Below are positions 8,218 to 17,900 of a DNA stretch of 35,010 bases, piece by piece. The translations under genes and the position numbers were made by a program. Each line of letters begins with the position of its first letter. Within the stretch, counting starts at the first letter, position 1. Where the stretch lies: the NCBI GenBank assembly GCA_030145365.1, contig JAQYVS010000101.1, positions 1 through 35,010 of the forward strand, in the 5' to 3' direction. Under the pieces are notes generated by a model. It searched no databases and was not told where the DNA came from. It saw only the letters and a list, made by a program, of their open reading frames with translations. Source of the DNA: Desulfofustis sp. (GTDB lineage: Bacteria; Desulfobacterota; Desulfobulbia; Desulfobulbales; Desulfocapsaceae).

Positions 8218-10344
8218 ATGAATTATATAAACACCTGTGCCGCCGGTCTTGAAAAGCTCGTTGCCGATGAGCTGATGACATGGAACGCGCAATCAAGTGA
8301 GGTCGGTAAAGGCTTCGTTAAGTGGTCGGGCAATCTGGAAGCCGGGTATCGGGCCTGCCTCTGGTCGCGTTTTTCATCCCGCGTTATTCTGGTGCTTGAT
8401 CAGTTTGCCGTGAGCAGCAGTAATGAATTGTATGAAGGAGCTCGGTCCATAGAGTGGGAGGAACACTTTTCCGAGCACAGCAGTTTTGCCGTAGATTGTT
8501 CTATTTCGGCTGATTCCCCGATCAAGAACTCTATGTTTGGGGCCCTGCGTATTAAAGATGCCATTGTTGACCGGTTTCGAGACCGCACCGGAGTTCGACC
8601 GACGGTACAGCTGCAGCGTCCCGAAATTCAGATCAGCAGTCATATTTCAGATAACAGAGCGCTGATCGGGCTCGATCTATCCGGTGAGAGCCTTCATCGT
8701 AGAGGATATCGGGTTGAAGGAGGAACTGCGCCGTTGAAAGAAAGCCTGGCAGCAGCAATCATCGCCTTGAGCGGCTGGAATGGCGATACCTTGGTGGACC
8801 CGTTTTGCGGTTCGGGGACATTGCTGATAGAAGCAGCATTGATATATGGCGACTCTGCACCCGGACTTGGCAGATCCTACTTTGGTGTGTTGGGCTGGCA
8901 TGCCCACCAGGAAAAGCTCTGGTCATCTCTGGTTGCGGAAGCAATAGAAAGAGAGAATGCAGCCCAGAACAAACCCTGGCCATCGCTGATTGGCTACGAT
9001 GCGGACAGATCAGCAATTCGGGCTGCTCGTAAAAACATTGCAGGGGCCGGGTTGGAAGAAAAAATCAGTGTCAGCCGCCAGGAAATTCACCAGCTGGACA
9101 ATACCTATGGAAGCGGCTGGATTGTCTGCAACCCACCGTATGGCGAACGGATGTCTGAAAAACAGTCGGTAAAGCACCTGTATCGCTTTTTAGGTAACCA
9201 TCTCCAGCAATACTTCGCGGGCTGGAAACTCGCACTTTTTACCGCCGTTCCCGATTATGCCGATCTGCTGAAAATTAAATGGCAGGCCAGCCATAAACTT
9301 TTTAACGGCCCGCTTTCCTGCAGACTGTTGTGCGGCTCACCTGTTCCCGGTTTATCTGACTCTCGAGACACTGACTGGCAAATTGCTCCTCAAACAGGCG
9401 GGGAGCAACCGGAAGAATTCGCCAATCGTTTGAAAAAGAATTTCAAGAAACTCATCTCATGGGCACGTAAACATCAACTTCAAAGCCTTCGAATCTATGA
9501 CAGGGATCTACCTCAATACAATGTTAGTGTTGATCTCTTTGGGGACCATGTGTATATCAAGGAATTTCAACCCCCTGCGAAAATAGATTCTCGTGTGGCA
9601 GATGAACGGTTCAAAGTCGTGATTCAGTCGGTTCGTTCACTCTTCAATGTCGGCAGAGATCGGGTTTCCATCAGCCGCTGGCAGAGAACCAGACCAACCG
9701 ATACAAAGAAAACGGGAAAAGAGAAACTCTATGAAGTGGGCGAACAACATTGCTTTTTCCTGGTTAGCTTGCCAGGGCATCCTGACACAGGATTTTTTCC
9801 GGACCAACGTTTTGTCAGGAAAAGAATCGCAGAATCGGCCGGACAGGCGTCTTTTTTAAGTATTTATGACACCAGCGGGGCAGCGACTGTGCAGGCGGTA
9901 CGAGGCAGGGCAAGAAAGACGGTTACTGCAGGCATATCAGCGAAAGACCAACTCAGAATAGCACAAAATTTCAACCGTAACGGTCTGGCGGTTGAGCAAC
10001 ACACATTAATCCAAGAACATGTCCTGCCCTGGCTGAGAACACATAAGGATCGGTATGATCTCATCTATATCAACCCACGTCGGATCGACTATTTTCGAGG
10101 TAAGTCGACACATTTCAATCTTGCTGCTGATCAAAAGGCTCTAATCAGGCTTGCGGTTAACCGGCTGAACCCGAAGGGACATCTACTGTTTTCAACGATG
10201 TTACCCTCTTTCACCTTGGATCCGGTAATACTCGAGAGATTTGACTGCAGAAACATCAGCAGTGAGATGGCTCCGGCCGATTTTCAGAAGCAGAGCAGAT
10301 GGTTCCAGTGCTGGGAGATCAGATCTAAGGTCGAAGATTGTTAG
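8218..10344 (+). CDS. rlmKL: RlmKL-type 23S rRNA (guanine) methyltransferase, THUMP-MTase-MTase architecture
   Basis: 708 aa; LVDPFCGSGTLLIEAA and NPPYGERM in the RlmL half; C-terminal RlmK-like half collinear but with altered motifs. Confidence 0.88.
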   Translation: MNYINTCAAGLEKLVADELMTWNAQSSEVGKGFVKWSGNLEAGYRACLWSRFSSRVILVLDQFAVSSSNELYEGARSIEWEEHFSEHSSFAVDCSISADSPIKNSMFGALRIKDAIVDRFRDRTGVRPTVQLQRPEIQISSHISDNRALIGLDLSGESLHRRGYRVEGGTAPLKESLAAAIIALSGWNGDTLVDPFCGSGTLLIEAALIYGDSAPGLGRSYFGVLGWHAHQEKLWSSLVAEAIERENAAQNKPWPSLIGYDADRSAIRAARKNIAGAGLEEKISVSRQEIHQLDNTYGSGWIVCNPPYGERMSEKQSVKHLYRFLGNHLQQYFAGWKLALFTAVPDYADLLKIKWQASHKLFNGPLSCRLLCGSPVPGLSDSRDTDWQIAPQTGGEQPEEFANRLKKNFKKLISWARKHQLQSLRIYDRDLPQYNVSVDLFGDHVYIKEFQPPAKIDSRVADERFKVVIQSVRSLFNVGRDRVSISRWQRTRPTDTKKTGKEKLYEVGEQHCFFLVSLPGHPDTGFFPDQRFVRKRIAESAGQASFLSIYDTSGAATVQAVRGRARKTVTAGISAKDQLRIAQNFNRNGLAVEQHTLIQEHVLPWLRTHKDRYDLIYINPRRIDYFRGKSTHFNLAADQKALIRLAVNRLNPKGHLLFSTMLPSFTLDPVILERFDCRNISSEMAPADFQKQSRWFQCWEIRSKVEDC

Positions 10345-10451
10345 CTTGTTCGGTATGAATTGCTTTTTCACCTATCTGTTGTCATAATGGCTTGACTAAA
10401 CCGATGGGAAGAAAAGAAGATAATGATGAACGGTAAAGGGAGAGGACTCTC

Positions 10452-12092
10452 TTGAAAAAACAGAGCGAAACAGAAAAAACAGTAGAACCTGATTCATTGC
10501 TTGCTCAGAAGGACAAACGCATTAACGAGCTTGAAAAAGAAATGCGCGAACTCCGAAGAGCCCTGGAAGAGGTGCAGAGAAGCAGCCAGGCAAAAACTGA
10601 GTTTCTGGTAAGCATGGGACATGAAATCAGGACCCCGATGAACGGCATCATGGGAATGACCAATCTAGTTCTGGAGACTGAGCTGGGTTCTGAACAGCGC
10701 CGCCAGCTGGAAATGGTTAATACCTCGGGTGATCGATTGCTCGATGTAGTCAACGATATCCTGGATTTCTGTAAGATGGAATCCGGTGCATTGCAGTTGA
10801 ATCACGAGGACTTTAAATTGACCGACAGTCTGGATTGCGATCTCTACCTGCTGAAACTGTCGGCCAAGCAAAAAAACATCGATCTGGTGTATCAGGTCGG
10901 CCGCGATGTTCCGGAATTTCTCAACAGTGATCCGGACCGGCTTGTTCAGGTTCTCGTCAACCTGGTCAATAATGCGATAAAATTTACCGAAAAAGGGACC
11001 ATTAAGGTTCTTGCCGAACATCTCGGCGACGACGATCAAGGCCGGATTATTCTCAAGTTTTCGGTGGCTGACACCGGAATTGGTATTTCTGAAGACAAAC
11101 AAAAGATTATCACCGACAGCTTCAAGCAGGATTATAGTGAGTATTCTGGGAAGTTCTGGGGTGGCGGACTTGGGTTGACCATCTCGGCACAGCTTGTCCA
11201 TCTTGCCGGGGGAGAAATAGGGCTGGAATCCGAATCCGGTGAAGGGGCAACGTTCTGGTTCACCTGGACATTTAATAAGACAGCAAAACAAGCAGCCAAG
11301 ACTGAATCTCCTGGTATCAGCGAAGAGTCCACGCAAGATATCACCTACAAGTTTGAAAACATGAGGGTACTGCTTGCTGAAGATGAACCAATAAGCCGGA
11401 TACTGATTGAAACCTTGCTTCAGCAGGTTGGACTGAGTGTCACCGCCCTGGAGAATGGGCGGCAGGCCCTGGATGAAGCGAAAGAAGGGGATTATCATGC
11501 TATCTTGATGGATGTTCAGATGCCGATTATGGATGGGCTTGAGGCAACGAGAAAAATCAGAGCTCATGAAACCATTCATGGAGGTCATGTGCCGATTATT
11601 GCTCTGACAGCCCATGCCATGCACGGAGACCGGGAAAAATGTCTGCAGGCCGGAATGGATGAATATCTGACGAAACCGTTGAGTAAAGCCGCGTTATATG
11701 ACGTCTTACACCACTATCTGACGAGTTATGCACTGGTGGTTGACGAGGACCCGGAAAGCAGGCAGGAAATCGTAGAGTTTCTGATTGAGTCCGGCTGGCA
11801 GGTGAGCCTGGCGGAAACTGGCAGATCGGCAATGTATGAAGCTTCACTGACTCATTTCGATTTGGTTATTATTGATATAGGGCAGGAATCTGGTGATGGT
11901 GCGGAAATGGCCAAGGTTATCCGCCGGCTGGAGGAGTATTCTGGACGCCGATCACTGATTCTTGGCCTGAGAAGCGATGCAGCATTAGACGAGTTCTTAC
12001 AGGCATGTCTTGATAGCGGGGTGGATGGTTTTATTTCGCGCCCTCTTGATCTGGAAGCTTTGAGGGATCAGATTGATCACCACACAGGTTAA
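10452..12092 (+). CDS. Hybrid sensor histidine kinase / response regulator (soluble; coiled coil-HisKA-HATPase-REC-REC-like)
   Basis: [73 protein letters not shown]; second REC-like domain at the C-terminus; TTG start. Confidence 0.9.
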   Translation: MKKQSETEKTVEPDSLLAQKDKRINELEKEMRELRRALEEVQRSSQAKTEFLVSMGHEIRTPMNGIMGMTNLVLETELGSEQRRQLEMVNTSGDRLLDVVNDILDFCKMESGALQLNHEDFKLTDSLDCDLYLLKLSAKQKNIDLVYQVGRDVPEFLNSDPDRLVQVLVNLVNNAIKFTEKGTIKVLAEHLGDDDQGRIILKFSVADTGIGISEDKQKIITDSFKQDYSEYSGKFWGGGLGLTISAQLVHLAGGEIGLESESGEGATFWFTWTFNKTAKQAAKTESPGISEESTQDITYKFENMRVLLAEDEPISRILIETLLQQVGLSVTALENGRQALDEAKEGDYHAILMDVQMPIMDGLEATRKIRAHETIHGGHVPIIALTAHAMHGDREKCLQAGMDEYLTKPLSKAALYDVLHHYLTSYALVVDEDPESRQEIVEFLIESGWQVSLAETGRSAMYEASLTHFDLVIIDIGQESGDGAEMAKVIRRLEEYSGRRSLILGLRSDAALDEFLQACLDSGVDGFISRPLDLEALRDQIDHHTG

Positions 12093-12128
12093 ATTTCATC
12101 ACCCCTAATTTTTTAATTCTTTTACCCA

Positions 12129-13169
12129 ATGTCATCATTTTCACACGTCTGTTTGCATACTTTTGGATATGAAATCCCTCCCCGAATTCTGAGTTCCGAG
12201 TTTATCGAAAAGCGTCTTGCCTCGGTTTATGATCGTCTCAAATTGCCCGAGGGAAGATTGCAAATGATGAGTGGTATCCGCGAGCGAAGATTGTGGGAAG
12301 AGGGTACCAGACCCAGCCAGGCCGCAGCGATGGCAGGTAAGAAAACCATTACTGCCGCTGGTGTTGACCCGAAGCAGATTCAATGTCTGCTCTTTACTTC
12401 AGTTTCAAGGGACATGATGGAGCCGGCAACCGCATCTTTTGTCCATCACGAGCTCGGCCTGTCTCCGGGATGTCTGATCTTTGATATTTCAAATGCTTGC
12501 CTCGGGTTTCTCGATGGAATGATCATGCTGGGAAATATGATTGAACTTGGTCAGGTGGAAAACGGACTGGTGGTTTCTGGGGAAACTGCCGAGGGACTTG
12601 TTGAATCAACCATAAAGACTCTACAGGAAGATACTTCGCTGACCAGAAAAACCATTAAGAAAGCGTTTGCCTCTTTGACCATAGGTTCTGGAGCCGTTGG
12701 ACTCTATATGTGTCGCTGCACCTCAAAAGGTGAGGATAGGCCAAGGCTTGTTCATTGTTCATGGATGGCAAATACTGATTTTTCCGATCTCTGTCTGGGC
12801 GGGCAGAGTGCTCCGGAAACGACCCTGATGGCCACTAATTCCGAAGAACTTCTGGTTCAGGGGATAGAAACAGCTCATGAGACCTGGAGTGCGTTCTCAG
12901 CGTCGAGCAACTGGCAGGACAGAGATATTGATTGTTACTGCTGCCACCAGGTGGGTACGGCCCATGCCAAACTGCTTTTTGAGAAGCTGGGATTGGATGC
13001 TTCTAAGAATTTTGAGACACTTGAGTTTTTAGGAAATGTCGGCTCGGTTTCGGCTCCGATCACGATGGCCATGGCAATTGAACAGAACAGATTCCAGCGC
13101 GGTCATAAAGGAGCCATGCTGGGAATAGGAAGCGGGATCAATTGTATGATGCTTGGAATTGAGTGGTAG
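12129..13169 (+). CDS. OleA-like / 3-oxoacyl-ACP synthase III family thiolase-fold enzyme
   Basis: FDISNACLGFLDG (Cys), CCHQVGTAH (His), FLGNVGSVSAP (Asn), C-terminal LGIGSGINCMMLGIEW resembling OleA rather than housekeeping FabH. Confidence 0.82.
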   Translation: MSSFSHVCLHTFGYEIPPRILSSEFIEKRLASVYDRLKLPEGRLQMMSGIRERRLWEEGTRPSQAAAMAGKKTITAAGVDPKQIQCLLFTSVSRDMMEPATASFVHHELGLSPGCLIFDISNACLGFLDGMIMLGNMIELGQVENGLVVSGETAEGLVESTIKTLQEDTSLTRKTIKKAFASLTIGSGAVGLYMCRCTSKGEDRPRLVHCSWMANTDFSDLCLGGQSAPETTLMATNSEELLVQGIETAHETWSAFSASSNWQDRDIDCYCCHQVGTAHAKLLFEKLGLDASKNFETLEFLGNVGSVSAPITMAMAIEQNRFQRGHKGAMLGIGSGINCMMLGIEW

Positions 13170-13179
13170 AAGGTTGGCG

Positions 13180-13767
13180 ATGTCTGAGCATATAAACTCC
13201 ATTCTTGGATCCCGGCTACTGGCACTGGCCAGACAAAAAATCGGCCAGCGCCTCGGTCTGGTCGATGCCGTTGAGCAACCCGACCTGGCGGACAAGGCGC
13301 TGGACCAGTCCCTGGCCACCTTTGTTACCTTGAAAATAGATGGTCAATTGCGGGGGTGTATCGGCAATCTTGAACCAGTGGACTCGCTGCTTGAGTCGGT
13401 GACGCGTAATGGCCTGCAGGCTGCATTTCATGATCATAGATTTTCTCCGCTCAAACCAGAGGAATTTAACCGGATCAGCATAGATATCTCCATTCTCAGC
13501 AGCCCCGAAGCGCTTGACTACAAAGATGGTGATGATCTGCTCGCCAGACTGCAACCCGGGGTTGACGGTATTATTCTGAAGCTTGGCAAGGCCCGGGCCA
13601 CGTTTTTACCACAGGTCTGGGAGCAATTGCCTCAACCACACGCATTTATGGAACATCTCTGTCTGAAAGCCGGTCTGGCCCGTTCCGCCTGGCGGGATCA
13701 ACATCCGGACATTTTTATATATCAGGTGCAGAGTTTTAAGGAGGACCCCGATGCAGCTGATTCTTGA
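13180..13767 (+). CDS. AMMECR1 domain protein (AmmeMemoRadiSam system protein A-like)
   Basis: FVTLKIDGQLRGCIGNLEP, AAFHDHRFSPL, ISILSSPE, FLPQVWEQ motifs. Confidence 0.9.
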   Translation: MSEHINSILGSRLLALARQKIGQRLGLVDAVEQPDLADKALDQSLATFVTLKIDGQLRGCIGNLEPVDSLLESVTRNGLQAAFHDHRFSPLKPEEFNRISIDISILSSPEALDYKDGDDLLARLQPGVDGIILKLGKARATFLPQVWEQLPQPHAFMEHLCLKAGLARSAWRDQHPDIFIYQVQSFKEDPDAADS

Positions 13768-14380
13768 ACCGGAACTGGCGGAACAGCTCAGAATTTTATA
13801 TGAAGACATGGAACGGGCATACGATTCGGTTGCCGTCCAACTGGATCACAGCTGCAACGGCTGCCCGGATAATTGCTGTGATTCCTATTTTCTGCACCAC
13901 ACCTACCTTGAGTGGGCCTATTTGTGGCAGGGCTTGAGTCTTCTCAGTAAGGAACAAAGTACTGCAATCATGGAAAAAGCTTACCAGTACGAACGTGAAA
14001 GCAAAGCTATTATCGAGCAGGGAGAGAGGCCCGGTATCATGTGTCCGCTCAACGAGGCGGGGAAGTGTGTGCTCTATTCCCATCGATTCATGGTTTGTCG
14101 CACCCACGGTGTTCCTGCTTCCCTGACCAGGCCGGATGGGAAAACACTTAGATTTCCCGGCTGTTTCAGATGCCAGGAATCATTAGAGAAAATGGGGCTC
14201 AAAGAAGAAGCGGTTCCTGTAATGGAGCGTACACAATTGTTGCGACGGCTGGCCATGCTCGAACAACGATTTCTCGAAGGCAGGAGGCATCTGGCCCCGA
14301 GGGTAAAAAAAACCATTGCCTCGATGTTGACCAGTGGTCCGCCGGAACTTTCTCATTGCTCTGATCTAAAAGATAAGTAG
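13751..14380 (+). CDS. YkgJ-like cysteine-cluster protein
   Basis: CNGCPDNCCDSYFL ... CPLNEAGKCVLYSHRFMVCRTHGVP ... FPGCFRC; start overlaps the previous gene by 17 nt. Confidence 0.75.
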   Translation: MQLILEPELAEQLRILYEDMERAYDSVAVQLDHSCNGCPDNCCDSYFLHHTYLEWAYLWQGLSLLSKEQSTAIMEKAYQYERESKAIIEQGERPGIMCPLNEAGKCVLYSHRFMVCRTHGVPASLTRPDGKTLRFPGCFRCQESLEKMGLKEEAVPVMERTQLLRRLAMLEQRFLEGRRHLAPRVKKTIASMLTSGPPELSHCSDLKDK

Positions 14381-14394
14381 AACAGGAGTCAGCA

Positions 14395-14901
14395 TTGAAA
14401 CTTAAAGTAACAGGCAAGCAGCCGAACTCCAAAAGTTGCTTTGTCTGCGGCCTGGAAAATGGCTATGGCCTAAATAGTCGATTTTATGAGTTGGAAAACG
14501 GTGAAATCATGGCTCGTTTCTCGCCTTCTGATGAACATCAGGGATATCCCGGGCGATTGCACGGAGGGCTTGCCGCTACAATTCTAGATGAAACGATTGC
14601 CAGGGCAATGATGAATCATGAGGAAAGTGCGGTATGGGGAGTAACCGTCGAGTTTTCGATGAAACTCAGGAAACCGGTGCCGCTGGATCGTGAGGTGATC
14701 GTCATTGCCAGAATAACAGAGGAAAATAGACGGACATTTCACGGAACCGGTGAAATTGTTTTGGATGATGGCAGTGTTGCCGTCGAGGGAAGTGGACGAT
14801 ATTTAAAAATGGCCCTGCCCAAAATCACTGATTTTGATTTTGACGGCGAAGGTTGGCAAGTTGTTGAACAGGAAGATGATCCAGTTGAAGTTGATCGCTA
14901 G
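14395..14901 (+). CDS. PaaI/hotdog-fold thioesterase family protein
   Basis: GYPGRLHGGLAATILDETIARAM motif, hotdog-length ORF with N-terminal CFVCGLEN; TTG start. Confidence 0.83.
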   Translation: MKLKVTGKQPNSKSCFVCGLENGYGLNSRFYELENGEIMARFSPSDEHQGYPGRLHGGLAATILDETIARAMMNHEESAVWGVTVEFSMKLRKPVPLDREVIVIARITEENRRTFHGTGEIVLDDGSVAVEGSGRYLKMALPKITDFDFDGEGWQVVEQEDDPVEVDR

Positions 14902-17900
14902 CACCAGCGTCTGTAGTGGAAGAAGCATTGATTGGCAGGTGGATGGTAAATGTCGATCCCTCACTGGTCGCCGATGTGAATGTTATGTCTCCACCATGGC
15001 TTTTGACAATTGAGTAAGCGATAGCCAATCCCAGGCCAGTTCCGTCCATTTCCTCCTTTGTGGAAAAGAAAGGTTCAAAGATATGCCCCTGATTTTCAGG
15101 GGTAATTCCATGACCGGTGTCAGACATCTTCAAGGTAACTAGATTCCTGTCATGGGTGGTTTTTACCGACAAAATACCTCCCTGTTTTGCCATCGCATCA
15201 CCACCGTTAATGGCCATATTAACGATTACCTGCGTGATCTGGTCCTCGATCGCGACAATATCGGGGAGGTTGTCGGCCAACTCGGTTATCACGGACACCC
15301 CGGAATTTTTAAAACTTTTCCGTTGAAAAAGCAGTACGTTTTTCACCGACTCATTAAGGTTGAACCTGCTCTTGAGGCCGCTGGAAGGCCTGTGCAGATC
15401 GTGCAGGTCGTCCATCAACTTTTTCATACGGTCACACTCTTCAAGTCCGACTTCGATTAGAAGGTGATCTTCGTCACTTAAATGTGAGCGATTGGTGAGA
15501 TCGTCCAAAAGATATTTGATTCCTATCAGGGGATTTCCGAACTCATGGGCAATTGAGGCTGAAATACGCCCCATTGCCGAAAGTTTATCGGCATGCAAGA
15601 GTTGAATCTGGGCCTGTTTTCTTTTGGCAGTTTCCGCGTGCAGGGCCTGGACGGTTCCTTCCAATTCTTCATAGAGCATAGAATTTTTGATAGAGATGGC
15701 AGCTTGCGAGGCCATCAACTTCAGAATCTCAAGTTTGTCTGAATGAAAGGCCCCAGCTGTAAGGTTGTTTTCCAAATACATCAGGCAGACTATCTCCCCG
15801 TGATGGACAACTGGCATACAGAGAATCGATTTAGATCTGTTTTTTCTGACATATTCATCAGAGGTAAAGAGACCCTGTTCATGGGCGTTATGGAGGACAA
15901 CGGTTTTCTGCGATCTAATCACATAGTTTACAATTTTTTGAGATAACTCACCCGAAGTGTCATTGAGATTGTAATCAACAATTTCAACATGGTGTCCATC
16001 GATCTTGGCTTTGACTTTAAGCATCCATTCATTTTCAATATCCAATAAAAGGCAGCCTTTTTGAGCGCCGCTATTTTCAATCAGAATGGCTATCATCTTC
16101 TTGAGCAATTCATTCAGTTCAACTTCTCCGATAAAAGCTCTCGATGCTTTGACCATGCTTAAGATATCGAAACGATTCGTGTCTTCTGCAATGATAGATG
16201 ATCGGTGAAATCCTGTATTATGGTGAACCGGTTGGCTTTTCTCAAAATCCTGTGCCGAGTATTTCCTGGTGATATAATCGATCAGTTGTGTTGCCCCCCA
16301 ATCTGAATAGCATGAGAGCGCTTCATTCAGATATGGCTTGGCAATGTGGAGCCGGCCGAGTTCAAAATAAAAATGAGCGGCACGCTCATAGATGAGCCCT
16401 TCTTCCTGGAGGTAACCATTTTTTGCGGCCAATTTAATGGCCCGGTCGTAGTGTTCAGCAGCCTCGTCTTTTTTGTTCAGAACCCTGTTGCGTTCGGCAA
16501 CCAGCAAATGATATTTATGTTGGTAATTTTCGGGTGCCGTTGAAGCCCATAGCCTCATGTTTTTCAGTCCGGCATCAATTTTTCTTAATAATGTTTTTCG
16601 GCCTAAGGTGCTTTGGGAGTGATACATACCAAGCAGACTCAGACCGTGGTAGAAATAAAAATTTGGTATATAAACTGAAGCCACAGCGTTATTGACCAAT
16701 TTCAGAGCTTTCGAACCCTGGGAGACGGCCATGTCATATTCTCCAAAGAGATAGGCGTGCATCATACTCATGGAGTGAAACATAAATAATGTGGTGTAGT
16801 CGCGAGTATTTCTATGAACCGACAACAGCTTGGCACTATCGTAAAATTCTCCGTCCACTATGGATGGGTTTTTATTTTTACCAAGCAGATTGGCAATACT
16901 TTGTTGGAAGATCATGAGCCGATAGAGAGGAATTTGTTGTTTCAAGGCCGCAATTGTGTCGTGTTGCCTCATCAGTTCCAGCTCAAGATTGGTCAAATTC
17001 TGTCCTAAAAAGAAGAGACGGACGCAGTAATTGTATGCGCTACTGGCGGCTAATTCCCTGTTACCGATGTCCTTGCTGAGGTGAAATGATTTGATAAGAG
17101 GGGCAAGGGTGGAATTCAGGTGCTTTTTCCAGTGAACCACCAGATTGTTGATCAGAAAGATTGTAATAGCAGAGCTTTTGTACCTGTTCTGCTTTTGTAT
17201 ACCGAGCACGAGTTGGCCGAGCTCATAGCCTCTATCAATATTGGTTCCATTCAGGCCGCACAATAAAAAACTGTAGATAGTATAGCCCATTATTCCGATA
17301 GCCTTGTGGCTGCCGTATTTAAACCATTTTTGTATTATCTGATGACTAATGATTGGCAGCAGGTTTTGTCGTGTATAATATGCCGCACTGACCATTTCCA
17401 ACAGAATATCCATTACTGCTCGCTGGTGCGGATCTGTCATTTCCGGAAGATGAGTGAGATCGGTGGCTTTTTTTCCCTGCAGCATAAATTTTAGGCAAAG
17501 CATGGCTCTGCGAGCACTTGTTTTTGTTGGGTAATTGGGGATTTTTACCCCGAGTTTGGAAAGTACTTCCCGCCCGGTTAAAATTACATCGTTGAGACGA
17601 TTTGCACTTTTATAGCTCTGTATTCTGATGAGGCAGGCTGGTGTTTTGTCGAGTATGCTTTGAGCTTTATTGTTTATTTCTGCAAAAATTAATTCTGTTT
17701 CCTCACTGATATTTTTATATGATGCAGCCTTGAGGAGTTCTGTGTGAACAGCAAGGGTCAGCGCGTAGCGATTTTCCCAATCGGTTTCGTCTGAAAGCAG
17801 CCCCACAGCGGTTTGGGCAAACTGGTAATGATAATCGGAGCCGGCTGAGGTTCCGGCTTTCTTCGCCAGCAGTAGGTTCAGTTCGGCAAGCTCAAACCGA

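Noticed and set aside
10665-11624. 319-aa antisense ORF opposite the hybrid histidine kinase
   Set aside because: Lies entirely antisense to a well-supported CDS; the protein shows no recognisable domain and reads as low-quality antisense translation.
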